This document shows positions 45,417 to 58,262 of a stretch of 64,000 bases of DNA, one piece after another. The position numbers were made by a program, and so were the translations under genes. The notes under the pieces were generated by a model. It saw nothing but the letters and a program-made list of their open reading frames with translations, was not told where the DNA came from and ran no database searches. The DNA is taken from NCBI GenBank assembly GCA_015847255.1, contig JADLZK010007647.1, forward strand, positions 124,001 through 188,000, read 5' to 3'. The DNA comes from Hyparrhenia diplandra (lineage: Eukaryota > Streptophyta > Magnoliopsida > Poales > Poaceae). Position 1 is the first letter of the stretch; every line of letters begins with the position of its first letter.

Positions 45417-47192
45417 TGTTATATCATAAAATTTTAAATTATTTAACATGAATTAAGGGCTCAAGTCAAAGACTAAACATAAGTCTAGGGGTCTAATTAA
45501 CATAATTCCACGAGTTTTTGGTATTCTCGTGACTTTCCGGGGACTTGATAGGAAAATGCAGAGAATAATGGAGAAGGTTCCGTAATACTCAAGACAATTA
45601 CAAGACAAATAAAGATCAAACTTATCCGTGAAGCAAATCAACCCGAAAAGTGGACTAAAACATTCTAGAAGATACCGGAGGACACCGAGAGAAGACGGGA
45701 AGCGAGAGGTGGCACTCCACGGCGGCGCCAAGGTGCCATGTAGGCCGGCCAGGTGGGGTCACCCAATCGACCTCACATTTTTATGTCGGTTTACCACCGA
45801 CCTTGAGGTTGTATCTACACCGTTGTTGAAGGTCGGTTTGATCCAAGGGTTGATGTTCATCGCCAAGTACTATATAAGAAGACCGGTGACCACGAGGGCG
45901 ATAACAATTTCATTATCAATCATATTCATCCAAGTCCAGCCAAGTCTAGACCTAAGCTCTAGTTCATACTAGAAGTAGATTAGCTACATAACTAGTTCTA
46001 GTTGAAGATCAAGTTCATCTTGAGTTTCGATAGTCAAGAAGTAGCAAGGATCGTTCTTGAGACTTCTCTCTTGTATTCAATCTGTAAGTTCTCTTATATT
46101 TAGAATACAATTGTTATGGCTTTGATCTTTATAATTATTATATTCTTGTTGTTATGTGTTTATGCTTACTATGATTATATATTTAGTTTAGTAAGATTGC
46201 TTTATATTTTATGCATGGAATTGTATAGCACTCATATAGATGACCACTATTTGGGTGATAAGCAATGTGTAAACGTGGTGTTTATACAACGTTTATCTCG
46301 CAATTGCACCCTATATTCTCGGGTCGTGTGGTAGATCGCGGGGTGACATTACTGTTTGAGTCCTTTGGAGTCCACCCTCCGAATGTAGGACACGCCGAGC
46401 TTTTAATTACGAAGATGAACAAGTTTTGTCCTTGCTTGTCTTTGGTAATGCTTGCCATGTATAGAAGTAATCTAATCTTGCCATGATAGCTAGATGTATT
46501 GCACTAATTGTAGTATTCATAGATGTATAATAATTAAGAGTATCTTAGGAATATTCATTCTAGTCTAATTTATAACATGCTAATTACTTGTATGATATTA
46601 GTGGCATAGGTTAATCCTAGACTTGGACAATTATCATTATATTATTTATCTTTATCTTGGACTCATCCCGTTGAGTTATGTTCGATGCTCATGGCTACTC
46701 AGATATAATATTGTAAAGTGAATGATCTCATAAAGAAATTATATTATAAAATCATTAGATAGCTCTTATCTCTCTACCTTTCTATAGACTCCCTTCCCCT
46801 GTGGTAAAATATAAATACGATACCGGATTACTCCCGGTGAAGTGCTACAATTGGTATTTCTATCCGTGCGCTTTGCAGATATCATGTTCAATCTTTTATC
46901 AAGGCCAATCTATAAATACCATGCCCCGCATTTCTTTGAGCGTTATTGCTAGGGTGACAGACTAGTGTATAGGTAATGCCTAGAAATGAGTGGTATACCT
47001 TGAGTTCATATCCCGGTGAGATTAATTCCACTATGGATAATGTGGCTAAGCTACATCCCACTACTAACACCGCCTAACTTCGCTTTATTGGATCATGAGG
47101 TTAATCCCATATCCAAGCTAACATGATTAGATAGATATCCTATATATATTTCTCTCGCCTTCCTAATTAGGATCGTGTTAGAAATATCAACA
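45417..47192 (+). repeat. 3' LTR of the complete Athila-like element
   Basis: It starts TGTTGACACTTG and ends AATATCAACA. The TATATAA box is at 45871-45877. Long AT-rich runs (for example 46105-46255 against 38834-38990) look identical to the 5' copy, while CG-rich spots differ by clustered indels. Confidence 0.93.
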
Positions 47193-47252
47193 ATGCCCAC
47201 CACGGAAAAGCAAAAAAAACCGCCACGGAAAATCGAAGCAGTAGTAGTGTAG

Positions 47253-49449
47253 GGGCCAATGTCGTCATTGACTTTAAACCCTACACTAACCCCTCGTGAC
47301 CATGTTCGGACCCATCTACACCATTTGGGGAGAACCCTTCATGCGTAGAGTTTGTTGTAGGAAGGACCATTTGACCTTGTCATAGGCCTTTTCAAAATCA
47401 ATTTTGAGAATGACGCCATTCCTTTTCTTAGTATGTAATTCATGGATAGTTTCGTGTAGAATAACTACTCCTTCCATGATATTCCTTCCTGGCGTGAATG
47501 CTGTCTGTGTTGGACTCACCACTGTCTTAGCTACTTTATTCAGTCTGTTAGTTCCCACTTTTGTGAAAATTTTGAAACTAACATTAAGGACACAAATTGG
47601 TCTATATTCTTTGAATAGTAGTAGCGTTTTGGGTTTTAGGGATCAGGGAGATTATTCCAAAATTGAGACTAAAAAGATCAAGACTCTCCTTATGGAATTC
47701 GTAGAAAATGGACAGAAGGTCGTCCTTAATTACCTCCCAAAAAACCTGATAGAATTCTGCAGGAAAACCATCGGGTCCTGGAGCTTTATTGTGTTCCATT
47801 TGGAAAATGGCTTTCCTCACTTCAGATTCGGTGAAGTCGGCAATGAGGATATCGTTTTTCTCTGGGGTAACTTGTGGAATATCTATAATTTTATCTTCCA
47901 TAAAAGTTATTTCGGTATGCTCTGGTGAACCAAAAAGATTTTTATAATCGTTTGTAATGTGGCTTTTGAGACAGTCATCACCAATAACAACACCTTGATC
48001 ATTTTCAAGTCTATAAATATGTTGTTTTCGGTGTTTCCGTTAGCCACTAAGTGGAAGAACCTCCGGTGTTTGCATCTCCCTCTAATAAGGATTTAACTTT
48101 GGCTCTCTCGTACCTTTTAGTTCCTCTTCTCTCAAAAGAGAAACTAAGCCCTTTTAGGTATTGCTTGAGATTGATCTCTTGATCGATAGACAATCAGTCC
48201 TTTTTTTTTTATCCAGTTCGTGTAAGAGGTCTAAAAGGGTCTTCTTCTCTTTCTTATAGGTTCTGCAGTATTTGCAGCCCACCCTCTAAGATATTGTCTT
48301 AGTTTGCGAATTTTGGCTTGCCAACGCTCTAAAGGGTTGGATCCCGAAGTTTTCAGATTGCCAAACATTTGCAACCATGTCATAAAACCCTTCCCTTATT
48401 AACCACCCCCTTTCAAATCTGAAGGGTCTAATCCCGGTCTGGTGGGTAGAAGCACCAGTGCTAATAACAAGGGGAGTATGGTCAGAAATATTCCGATCTC
48501 TCGGCTCCACAATGGTTAGAGGGAATTGATGCTCCCAATCCATACTAACTAAGACTCGATCAAGCTTTTCAAAAGTTGGGTTATCCCTCGGTCCGGCCCA
48601 AGTAAATTGGCGGGCCGACATAGTGATTTCTCTAAGATCAAGAGATTCAATGACCGCATTAAAAAGGTTCGGCTATTTAGGGTCAAAGTCCCCGATGCTT
48701 TTGTCCTCAGGGCTACGCATAATATTAAAATCCCCACCAATAAGATAAGGGAGACTTTCTTTGGAGCACGATTAGCTAGTTCTCGCGAGAAAAGCACTCT
48801 TGTTTTGATGTTGTGCGTGTCCATAAATAGAATAAAGGATAAATTTGAAGTCATTTACTTTATATCGTAAAGTGAATTTCACATAGAAATCCCCTTCGTC
48901 AATGGCTCCAATGTCAAAAATTGACAAGTCAACTCTAAGTAAAATACCCCCGGATCTACCATGAGGAGCCATAGCATGCCAAAGAAAGTCACGCTCTCCA
49001 CAAAGGTTTTTGAGAACATGATCGGGAAAGAGTCACGACCAGTCTCGTAAAGAGCAATAAAATTTATCGCGCTCCTCTCTAACTAATTCTCGCTAGAAAT
49101 TGTGTTTAGCCAAGTCCTTAAGACCTCTCGCTATTCGTAAAAACTCCTTTCATTTTATAACTATTTTGGAAGGAGTCTTTGGCTTTTTAGGAGATTTGGC
49201 CTTATTATATTTTTTTTACGCCCGATGGGAGATAGGTCTATGATATGATCATTCTCCGCTACGAGAGAGTTCTCATTAAAATTTCCACAAACGTGGTCGA
49301 GAACTGCATCCGTGTGTTCTTCCTTTTCATCATCGCTATTAAAATTATTAACTCTAGGTTTTGATTTCTTTGAATTAGCACTAAGAACCAATCTATCAAC
49401 CTCTAGATTTTTAATAGCAACAACATCCGATGAAGTTAGGTCGATGCCT
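47253..49449 (-). pseudogene. LINE 5' portion: endonuclease and RT N-terminus
   Basis: On the minus strand, a Lys/Asp/Asn-rich segment (49161-49449) precedes an apurinic endonuclease-like (EEP) domain at 48286-49160. That domain has GRSGGILLRVD, FILYSIYGHAQ, GGDFNIMRSPEDK, SARQFTWAGP and the SDHTPL motif with catalytic Asp-His. The reverse transcriptase starts with NKAPGPDGFPAEFYQ (47602-47901), then TQTAFTPGRNIMEGV and DFEKAYDKVKWSFL (47316-47558), and stops at 47252 where the CACTA element is inserted. Frame breaks are present. The stretch that should follow is missing here; the LINE tail at 22081-23338 would fit after it. Confidence 0.88.
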
Positions 49450-50937
49450 TGTAACACCCGTGTTTTTGCATCATTTTAAAATTCACTAAAAATTTGAACT
49501 TTTTCGAATTACAACTAAAACTTGATTTATTTTCCGCTAAACCAAAACCCCTTCAAAAAAAACCTGCATTTCAAACTCTCATCATATAGAAAATAGGAAA
49601 CCTTGTTTGTTGCTTGTGAACTTTATGGTGACCAAAGATGCAAGGTAAGCCCTAGATTTAAATTATGGAATATAATGCATGAGTAATGGTTTACAAGTTT
49701 TTCTCGGGAATAAAACATCAAACCACGTGTGTACTAAAATACATGTGAATATTTTTATGAGCACGATAAACAATTATCCTCGACCATAAAGTCGTAGGGA
49801 AATGCATGTGCTTGTGGAAATATTTATAGAATATATATAGGCCACACATGAAATAATAGGAAGGAAGGGCATGTGTGTATATTCATACTTATCCATACAA
49901 GTGCCATGACAAACATAGTTTTTCATGAGTAAAAGTCATGGAAATATATGAGGGCTTGTATGAATATTTATGACATAAATTTGTTTACACACATGAGATA
50001 ATATGGAAAAATAAATAAGGAGAATAAAGGGGGAAGAAAATAGGAAAAGAAAGAGGAGATCAGAAAGAGCTCTTGGGCTCAATCCCTCCACTCCCCTTCT
50101 TTCCCGGCCCAAAGAACCGGCTTCCTCCTTCTCTTCTTACTGCAAGGTCCGAAAGTGGGCCGGCCCAAGATCGAAGCCGAGGCCAATTGGCCCATCCAGC
50201 CCGACGCGCGAGGCCCAAAGACCCCTCCCCTCCTCTCACCGCCGCCAGGGACCCACGGACTCCCGTCGTCTTCTTCCTTCGCCCTGTCGAGGGACCGCGC
50301 CACGCCAAGGACGGCGGGCGTGCCCGCCGCCGCGCCGTACCGGCCGCCGCAGCGGTGAAGATCGGGCGCACGGGGAGGAGGCACGAAGCCCTCGTCGCCG
50401 AGGCACGCCGGACGGCCACCCACCTAAATTTGACTCGTGCACAAAGAACACGATGCATGGAGACCGGTCATGGCCGCACGGCAGCCAAGCCACGCCGGTA
50501 CTATTGATGACGACGGTGACGCAAAGAACCTTCTTAACCCCTAACCGCCATCCGCACGATGCCACACACACAGCGGCTCTAGTCAACCACTACAAGGGCG
50601 CCACGAGCCGGAGCTCGAATCCGGCCGCCATGGCAGCTTAGCGCCCGCCGGACCGTTGGACGATGAGACAACTCACCGACCGTCCGGGCCGGAGCACGAG
50701 GAACACGCCAAAGCCAGCGCACACCCGATGCCACCGAGGCCACAGAGGTGCAGGTTTGGTCGAAAAGATCGGAGCCTGGGGAGAAAATATCTTCCGGCCG
50801 ACGAGCCCCGCGGTGAGCCTATAAATACCGGCCACCGGCGCCGTCGACCTCGCCAGCTTCCTCCACAAGTTCCGCGGTAGCCGGGAACGTGAGGTGCTCG
50901 CCTCCATTCTCTTCCTCCCCCTCCTCCTCGCGGCGCT
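49450..50937 (+). repeat. gypsy-type LTR fragment starting TGTAACACCC
   Basis: The sequence starts TGTAACACCCGTG, like the solo LTR at 7519, after TGCCT as a possible 5-bp duplication in the LINE. It is AT-rich until about 50040, then GC-rich, with a TATAAATA box at 50820-50827. That order copies the solo LTR layout. It is cut at 50937 by the minus-oriented Athila-like element; its continuation and other end lie outside the window. GC-rich frames at 50060-50640 are compositional. Confidence 0.7.
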
Positions 50938-52317
50938 TGTTGGTAAATGTTATCCTACGTAATTATTTATAATTTGTATAGTCTCGCAGTTTAACAGATA
51001 CGGTGAGCATTTCACCCGAGAGAGGGTTTTAAATATCGAATCCACAGGGAGGATGGTATAAGGATCATTGAGTCATTTAACTAATCCCTGAGCGGCAATC
51101 AAGGACGGGAAAGGATCAAGAGATAAGAAGATTCCTATGGTTCTCTAGTTCTTATTATCGCAAGCTATGTTGATATTGTTCTTAAAGGGACAAACTCAAA
51201 GGAAAGTAAGGGCGAAACTTACTATTCCCCCAGCAAAATTGTCCTACGTGTCCTATCTGACGGGAGGTGGAATCCAAAGGAATCAATGGTACTGTCACTA
51301 CCACGAACTACCACCATCCGGACAGTAGGGTGCATTCATAAGTAACTTTGATCTAGGCACCACGCCTACACCTAAGTAAACCCCTCTAATCTATAGATTC
51401 CCACAGATTAAAGTACTCAAAGAGTTATGAACATTAAGAATAATACTAACACTGAAGATAATATGATACTTACTCAAATAAGAAGTTGATCCACCATAGA
51501 AGTCTCAGGATCAAGCGCCATAGGCTCTTGATCCCAGAGGTACAAGCATAGACGAGTCACCGACATGTCCGGTGCTTCCCTTCTTCTCCTCCACTCACCC
51601 TTTTTGCTCTCAAGAATAGATCTAGAACTATTAGGTTCATTGATCTAATCTCTCAACTTGATATTCACTCATGATTAGATCTAGTCTAATCTAGTTCTAA
51701 TGATATGTCTAATTAAGCTCTAATTACATGTCTAATTCTACTTTACTAATCCCTTAGAGAGACAGATCCATTCAAGGGATCCCTCTACAACTAAGAGTTA
51801 ATAAGATAGAATGAGATAGTAATGAATTAGGGTTTCACCCTGGGGGCAGGGGGTCTTCTTATATAGGCCTTGGCGATGAACGTGAACCCTTGGATCAAAC
51901 CGACCTTGGCAACGGTGTAGATACAACCTCAAGATCGGTGGTAAACCGACATACAAAGCTGGACCTGATTGGCCACTGTAGCCGGGCGGCCGCCTCATCT
52001 GCTCATTGGCGGCCGCCGGTCGAGTCTCCTCTCGGCCTCTCGTTTCTTCCGGTGTCTTGTGGTACCTTCTAGAGTGTTTTAGTCCACAATTCGGGTTGAA
52101 TTACTTTTACGGCCAAGTCTTGTCATCATAAGCCTTGTATCTTCGGAACTTTCTCCATTATTCTCTGCATTTTCCTATTAAGTCTCTGAAAATATATAAA
52201 TCACCAAAACTTGTGGAATTATGTTAGTTACACCCCCTAGACTTATGTTGATATTCATTTTAAGCCCTTATTCATGTTTATTTGACTAGTAATTTTATGC
52301 TATAACAGGTGTCAACA
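50938..52317 (-). repeat. 3' LTR of the minus-oriented Athila-like element
   Basis: On plus it starts TGTTGGTAAATG and ends GGTGTCAACA (inverted ends TGTTG/CAACA). A reversed TATA box lies at 51859-51865. Just right of it the complement of AAGCTTGGGGAGCT is the polypurine tract (52318-52331). Confidence 0.92.
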
Positions 52318-55300
52318 AGCTCCCCAAGCTTACCTCTTGCTAGTCTCTTAGCAAGACAAAATATAAAACTTCTTACTTGGATTAGGAGTTGCTGCAACGC
52401 TATCACACCTTTAAAGTACATATGCTTTCAAACAAAACTTCTCTCCGGATAAAGATAAAGTTTTTCAGATTTTAATTATTCAATTACCTCTTACCTTTTG
52501 GGGCTTTATATCTTTTTTCTGAAATCTTGGGTGATTGAAAGATAGAACAGTCAAGTCAAGTACTAAATTTCAAACTCTTTTGATCAACCGTCCTTCTGGA
52601 GTTTTTGCTGATTTTCAAAATAAAACTCAAAATTCCTCAAGATGACTTTCTCTCTCATTTGTGGTATTTGTGGATCCTTTCTTAGGCAATAATATAATGT
52701 TGCCTTACTCTCATAATATGTAACATTTTTTACTAAGGCAATAACATACTATGCCTTCTTCTCTCTCACCTAATATCTAAGGCTTATATATCCTGAAGCT
52801 CATAGGTAGGAGAAAATAATTAATTTTCTTACTAAGCATATATTGTAAGCTCAAACAATGGATCCAAAGATACAAGTCACACCGATCAAGTGGTACATGT
52901 GTATGGTGGATAGAATATAAGTATGGAATGTAGTAGAATAGATAAGGGAATCTTACTTTTGCTCCTTTTTTTGGAATCTTCTCTCTTTTTAAATTTTTGT
53001 AGAGAACCTGGGTTGTATCTCTTTTTTTTTTTAATCAAGAGAGGTAGACTCTGGCGGCCCTCGGACTTGTGTCCATTATTTCCTCTCTTATAAAGATGTG
53101 GGTTCTATCGACCCTCGGACACTTGTCCATTATTCATCTTTATTTTTAGAGATGTGGGCTCTACTCGCCCTCGAACACTTGTTCATTTTTTCATCTCTTT
53201 TATTTAGGGAGGTAGGCTCTACTCGCCTCGTAGGACTTTTGTCCATTTTTCATCTCTCCTTTTTCTTTTTAAAGATACACAACCCAGATCTCTTTTTGCA
53301 ATAATTTTTTGAGAGGTATAAATGATGGAGCTTTTGTAAGATATTGGCTAGCAAAGTGAATGGGTGGATGGGTATATATAAATATTTTTTTTGGTTGCTC
53401 TCCCCGAGATAGGAGTAGAACATTTTTTGCGGCTAGAGTGAGTGGTTGATAATGAAATGAAGTAAGTGGAATGAGTGGAGTGTAATAATCAGCATGACAA
53501 GCTTCTAAGGGGTCGACAAAGATTGAACAAACTCAATGCAAAGCAAGCAACCTATATATATATATATCTATATTTTTCAAAAGGTTGTCCTATTCTAAGT
53601 AGCATGTATATATGGCTGTGGTAGGAGGTTCACACTCTTGTCACACGAGGAACTTATCATGTGCATTTTCAATTTTCGAAACATAAATCTCCAGAAATCT
53701 AGTGTCACTAGGAGTAAGATCAAATAGTAACTCAGACTATCATATATCATATCCGTCAATTACCTAGACTTTAGAGCAAGCATTTGCAACCCATATGTTT
53801 CATATTTCAGAGTAAATATTAATTTTGCAAATGGAGCTCGAGAGAAATTAAGCTTGAAAGCTAGGTACTAGAAAAGTATAACAACGGAGCAACTATTCAT
53901 CATTTCCATGTATGAGATCTAGCTTCAGAGATTATTTTATGTTGGTGGAAAAGAAAACTTCTTGCACACTCCTATTCATTTATTTATTTATTTATTTATA
54001 CTCATACTTTAAAGATCACACTCTACTAAAGACTCTTTAAACAACATTATGAACTATACTCTTAGCAAACTAAGCAAACCAAAATATTAGCTAATAATGA
54101 TAATAATAAATATAGTAGTAGAGATACTTATCGTGATAACCGGGGTGCTCTCCCCCAAGCTGGATTGAAGTGTCGGGTTTGTTGATGTGGAAGTTGAGGT
54201 AGATAGTGATGATGAAGTCGGCTTATCATGTCTCTCTCCCCTCAAATCCTGCTGAACTCAAATAGACAACAAAGCTAGTGGAACTTGATTAACTGTTAGT
54301 GGTTTGCCGCATAAGCTTCATGTGTCTAAAGATTTTCAAGATTCTATGTAAACTTCAGCAAGATTTCTTTTCTAAATATTTTTGGGATTTTATAGATTTA
54401 TATGCATGCAAAGAACTATGATGCGAATGCAATTAGATGAATGCATAATTATTTTTATGCCACCATAGTGGATACCTTTATGGGTTGTTACACGCCACAA
54501 AATTATTCACATGGGGCTTGAGAATTTTTCAATGCGGTGCTAATGCATAAATGTAAATATGCTAAAGGAAAAATGATTATGCAATGCAAGGAAATAAATA
54601 TGCTTAATGCAAGATGCAAAAAGATGAATATGATATGCAATTGGGGATGCAATGCTAATAATTAAATATGGATAACTACCGATCTTACCTTTCGGTGAGG
54701 GTTCAATGTTTTAAGTCCTCTCGAACAAGACTTCTTACCTTTCTCACTCCTCAAGTATATCATCGATCTTGGTAACGTGTCTCCCCGAGACAATGATCTC
54801 TAAGGATGGCATCACCCATGTTGCTTGCATGTCCCATGGTCCAAGGGAAGCTTTGACAAAGGGAAGGCGAGCAATATCTTGTTTAGTGTGCATGCTTTTG
54901 GGTCAGGACATTTCCTTATAGAATTTTGAGAGAGTAAGATACTTCTCCACGTTGTGCTCGAAGTATGTCCCGTTTGCAAAGACAAAGTAGAGATCAAGTG
55001 CATGAATTTTTTGTTGGTGGGAAAACACCAATGTAACCAAAATTTTATTTATTCTTCTCTATCCTTAGGCACATTAAACAAGGCAGAGTTGATGTTTATT
55101 ACTTATGATGAAAGTGATAAGACTACAAGATATAGCATTAATATTAATTGATTATGACTATCTTGCAAAGCGGGATGAGCAACATTTTAATTTAGATGAA
55201 TGAGGGCTATGGGTTCAAGAGAGTGGTTGTTAGGAACAAAGAATTAAACATGTGAAACTCAGCAAAAAGAAGATACGGTTTGGTTTTGACTCCAACATGT

Positions 55301-58234
55301 TTGATTCTTTATTTATGAGCATGCCATAATTAGGAAGAAGCTTAGCGAATGATAACTTACCTCAAGATGTTACCTTTTATTCGGCTATGAAAGCATCGTA
55401 ACAACCTTATGGTGGTTCCTTCCTTTGCTTGGAGCTTTCCTTAATTGGCCTTTTATGTTTCTTGCTCCTAACTTGTCTCCTTTATTGCATCATCCTTCTT
55501 TTCTTGTTCTTTAAATAGTGCTAGGACCTTTTTGTTTCTCTCATGATTTTATTCTGCATCGTTAATGAACAACACATACCCGAAGGAATATACAAGTAGT
55601 AATGAAGCTAGTGTTGTTGTAGGGATAAAGGTCACTTTCTATGCTACAGAAAAGTTTGTTTAAAGATTTTAGCATAGATATTTTATATCATCTTTTTAGT
55701 ATTCACTTTGCTTTTCTAAAGGAATGATTTTATGAAACCTTAAGTTTAATTTTCATGCATCAAAATCATTCGAACTTGTAGAAAAGAGCATTAGAGAATA
55801 GAGAGATTGCAAACCAAGCATGTGGAGTGATGGGGCATGTAAGGAGGAAGAACACCGTTGGATTATCCTCGGTGAAATTGGTCTTCTTCTTCCTTGTGCC
55901 ATTCACTCTCTCATCCTTGAGCAAGTGCTTTTTTTGTTTATAGACTCTCTTTTATGGCACTCTTCTTCTTTCTCTTGCTTCCTTTCTAATATAGTGGTTT
56001 AGTTTGCAGGTTCATTTCACTCTATGAATAGACTTAGCATAATCCTTTCCTGCAAAATGTTAATGGAAACATACCCGAGGGAATACAACATGGTTGTTGC
56101 CCAAGTTTCATATGATCCAATCTATGCTAATGAAAAGATGATTCTTTGATTATTCTTAGTATTGCATTTTAATTATCATATCTTATATATCATTTTTGTT
56201 TGCTTATTTATTCTAGCATAAAGATCAAGGCAAAAGCTGAATTGTGGCAAAAGACTAAGTGAATGAATTGAGACTTACAGTTCTTCCATTAATGATGAAT
56301 GAACCGTGTCTTTTGCACAAGGTTGGAGTTCATCATATGCCTTGCTTCATCTCTCGATCCGAGTTCATATCTTAACTTTCCCCAATTGTATTTGAGAGTT
56401 TTCTGCATGGGTTAGTCCAACAAAAATATTCCAACATCTACTACAACATACTATTGATTCAAAAATCAACCTAGACACCACGTCTAATTTGATTTAGGAA
56501 GGCATTTTAACCTAAGCACCACGCTTAATTTAAAAGTTTTTAGAAGTAAGATCAACACACCTTTGGTTTAAAAATCAAACTAGACACCGCGTCTAATTTA
56601 ATTCAGGAAAACAACTTAAACTAAGCACCATGCCTAATTTAAAGAAGGTGTATGAAAATACATCAAAACCAAATCATATAATATAGTAGATAATAGTAAC
56701 ATGAAAACTTTTAAAGAGATTTATTCAAACAGAGATGAAATAGTGTAGTACTTGAGCATGTCTTAAAGATAGAGACAACCAAGATAAGGTAGCAACATGG
56801 CAAGAATTATATGCGTGATTTAATGTTGCTTAATAATTGGTTAGACATACCTTTACATTATCATCCTTTGTTCTCTTTGTTCTTGATCTGTAATGGTTAG
56901 TAACAAAAATACCCGAAGGAATATTCACAATTTATATTTCTATCCTCACTACACAAGGGGGTGTTATAGCAAAACATCTATACTTATATTACTCCCCTAG
57001 AGTGCTTGTTTTTTAGGACAAAAAGCTCGTCCTTGGGAAACCTTCAAAGATGATTTAAGATGATGAAGAGATTTTCCTTAAATTACCAATCTCAACTATC
57101 AAGCCAATAAGATCAACAACCACCCTTTCTAAAACATTATAAATAATTATCTCAAGGGGTTGGAGATCTTGTAGGTGGCAAAATTAGAGATGGCCATTAA
57201 TTCAAGAGTTTGTTCTCATGGGCAAGGATTGGATAGAATATTTAGGATGTAACTCCTGTGCTCATGGATATTCTCCAACTATGGATAATGCTCTTTCTGG
57301 TCTTCCTTGGATCCTTTATGATATTTATGTTTGGGCTTTCTAAGATCGTAGGTAGACTCATGAAAAAGAACACTAGAGGATTCATTGGGGTCAAGGATGA
57401 GGTTGAAAATGTGTTTGGATAAGCTATCTAATATTGAATAGAAGGAAAAGAGACATAAATGGATTCTAGATAGCTTTGCTCTCCTTCTATGGCATTATTG
57501 GATATGCCATCCTTAGGCTCCCAACGTCCTTTGTAAGAATAAGGATACTTTCTAGAAGACTCTTCTCTAAGAGGATTTGGTTTATAGGCACTTAAAGGTC
57601 TCCTATGAAGCTAGAAGTTTATCTCCCAAAATCATCACCATAAAAGATTCAAGGGTAGAATTACTTCTTCCCTTGGAGGTGTTTAGAGTTTTGATGATTT
57701 AGGATTAGTAGCTAATCAAGGGATTGGAATGATTATGATCCGGCTATCAAAACTTCTTCTATGGTCTAGAGGATGATTCCTTTTTCTTCCTTTGAGTGTT
57801 CATGGAAAATTCTAAGGAAAAGATCATACCCACTGAGTTTGTCAAGGACAAACCTTGCTTAGAAAAGGAAAGAAAAGTTCCTCCGTAAAAATCGCATGAT
57901 GGTCATGCCAACAACTTTTCTAGGATGAGGTCCCAAATACATTATCCTTTGTAAAGGATAGGATTTGGCCTGAGGTTAACTTCAGAATTCCCTCCTATAA
58001 TGGGTTGTTTCATGATCATTTAGATCAACCTTAGACACAGCTCATGGCCAAGTGATAGGATAAGTTCTAAAGATTCTAGTGGCCTGAACTTGTGCTTATG
58101 GGTGCAGCATAAAGATAGGTGTGGAACCGAGGATCCCAAAAAAGATATAAATAGAAAATAAAATATAAAAAGAAAACTAAACTAAGATATGGTACAAGAT
58201 TAGTTATGCTCATGTTTTCTCAAAGAACCATTCC
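52318..58234 (-). mobile_element. non-coding interior of the minus-oriented element
   Basis: No long frame in either strand has retroviral-type motifs. Conserved parts are GGACAAGTGTCC-type units (53040-53265), the block with GGTAATTGACGGATATGAT (53680-53768), and an acceptor-like site at 54249-54290. Within 55570-56925 a word ATACCCGAAGGAATA recurs three times. At 56459-56640 a ~90-bp unit (CTAGACACCACGTCTAATTT) is repeated. A TTTA microsatellite lies near 53980. Confidence 0.75.
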
Positions 58235-58252
58235 TCCCCAAGAACGGCGCCA
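58235..58252 (-). other. primer binding site, tRNA-Asp type (minus)
   Basis: The minus strand reads TGGCGCCGTTCTTGGGGA, three mismatches in 18 from the Athila-type tRNA-Asp site. It lies 10 nt from the LTR end at 58263. Confidence 0.88.
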
Positions 58253-58262
58253 AAAAAATGCT

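Larger units (their letters stand above)
38136..47192 (+). mobile_element. complete non-autonomous Athila-like LTR retrotransposon
   Basis: It has two LTRs of 1793 and 1776 bp, a tRNA-Asp type primer site, gag and protease remnants, a long non-coding 3' interior and a polypurine tract. The target duplication ATGCC lies at 38131-38135 and 47193-47197. There is no reverse transcriptase, RNase H or integrase, so mobility would depend on an autonomous Athila-type relative. LTR similarity is very high in AT-rich parts, which argues for recent insertion. It lies inside the right end of a CACTA element. Confidence 0.93.
32236..47249 (+). mobile_element. CACTA element with En/Spm-type protein and Ulp1 domain
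   Basis: The right end reads GCAGTAGTAGTG (inverse of CACTACTACTGC) at 47249, followed by TAG as one copy of the 3-bp duplication. Subterminal CCGCCACGG motifs occur on both sides (32241-32320, 37927-38130 and 47197-47232). The left terminus itself is missing: about 16 bases expected before ATTTTCCGTGGCGG at 32240 are replaced by gypsy LTR sequence. The interior has a coding remnant at 33887-37640. A 9.06-kb Athila-like element (38136-47192) sits in the right subterminal zone; without it the CACTA is about 6 kb. It lies in a LINE. Confidence 0.85.

Noticed and set aside
50073..50507. Overlapping long frames on both strands
   Set aside because: They lie in the GC-rich part of a gypsy-type LTR and show no conserved motif.
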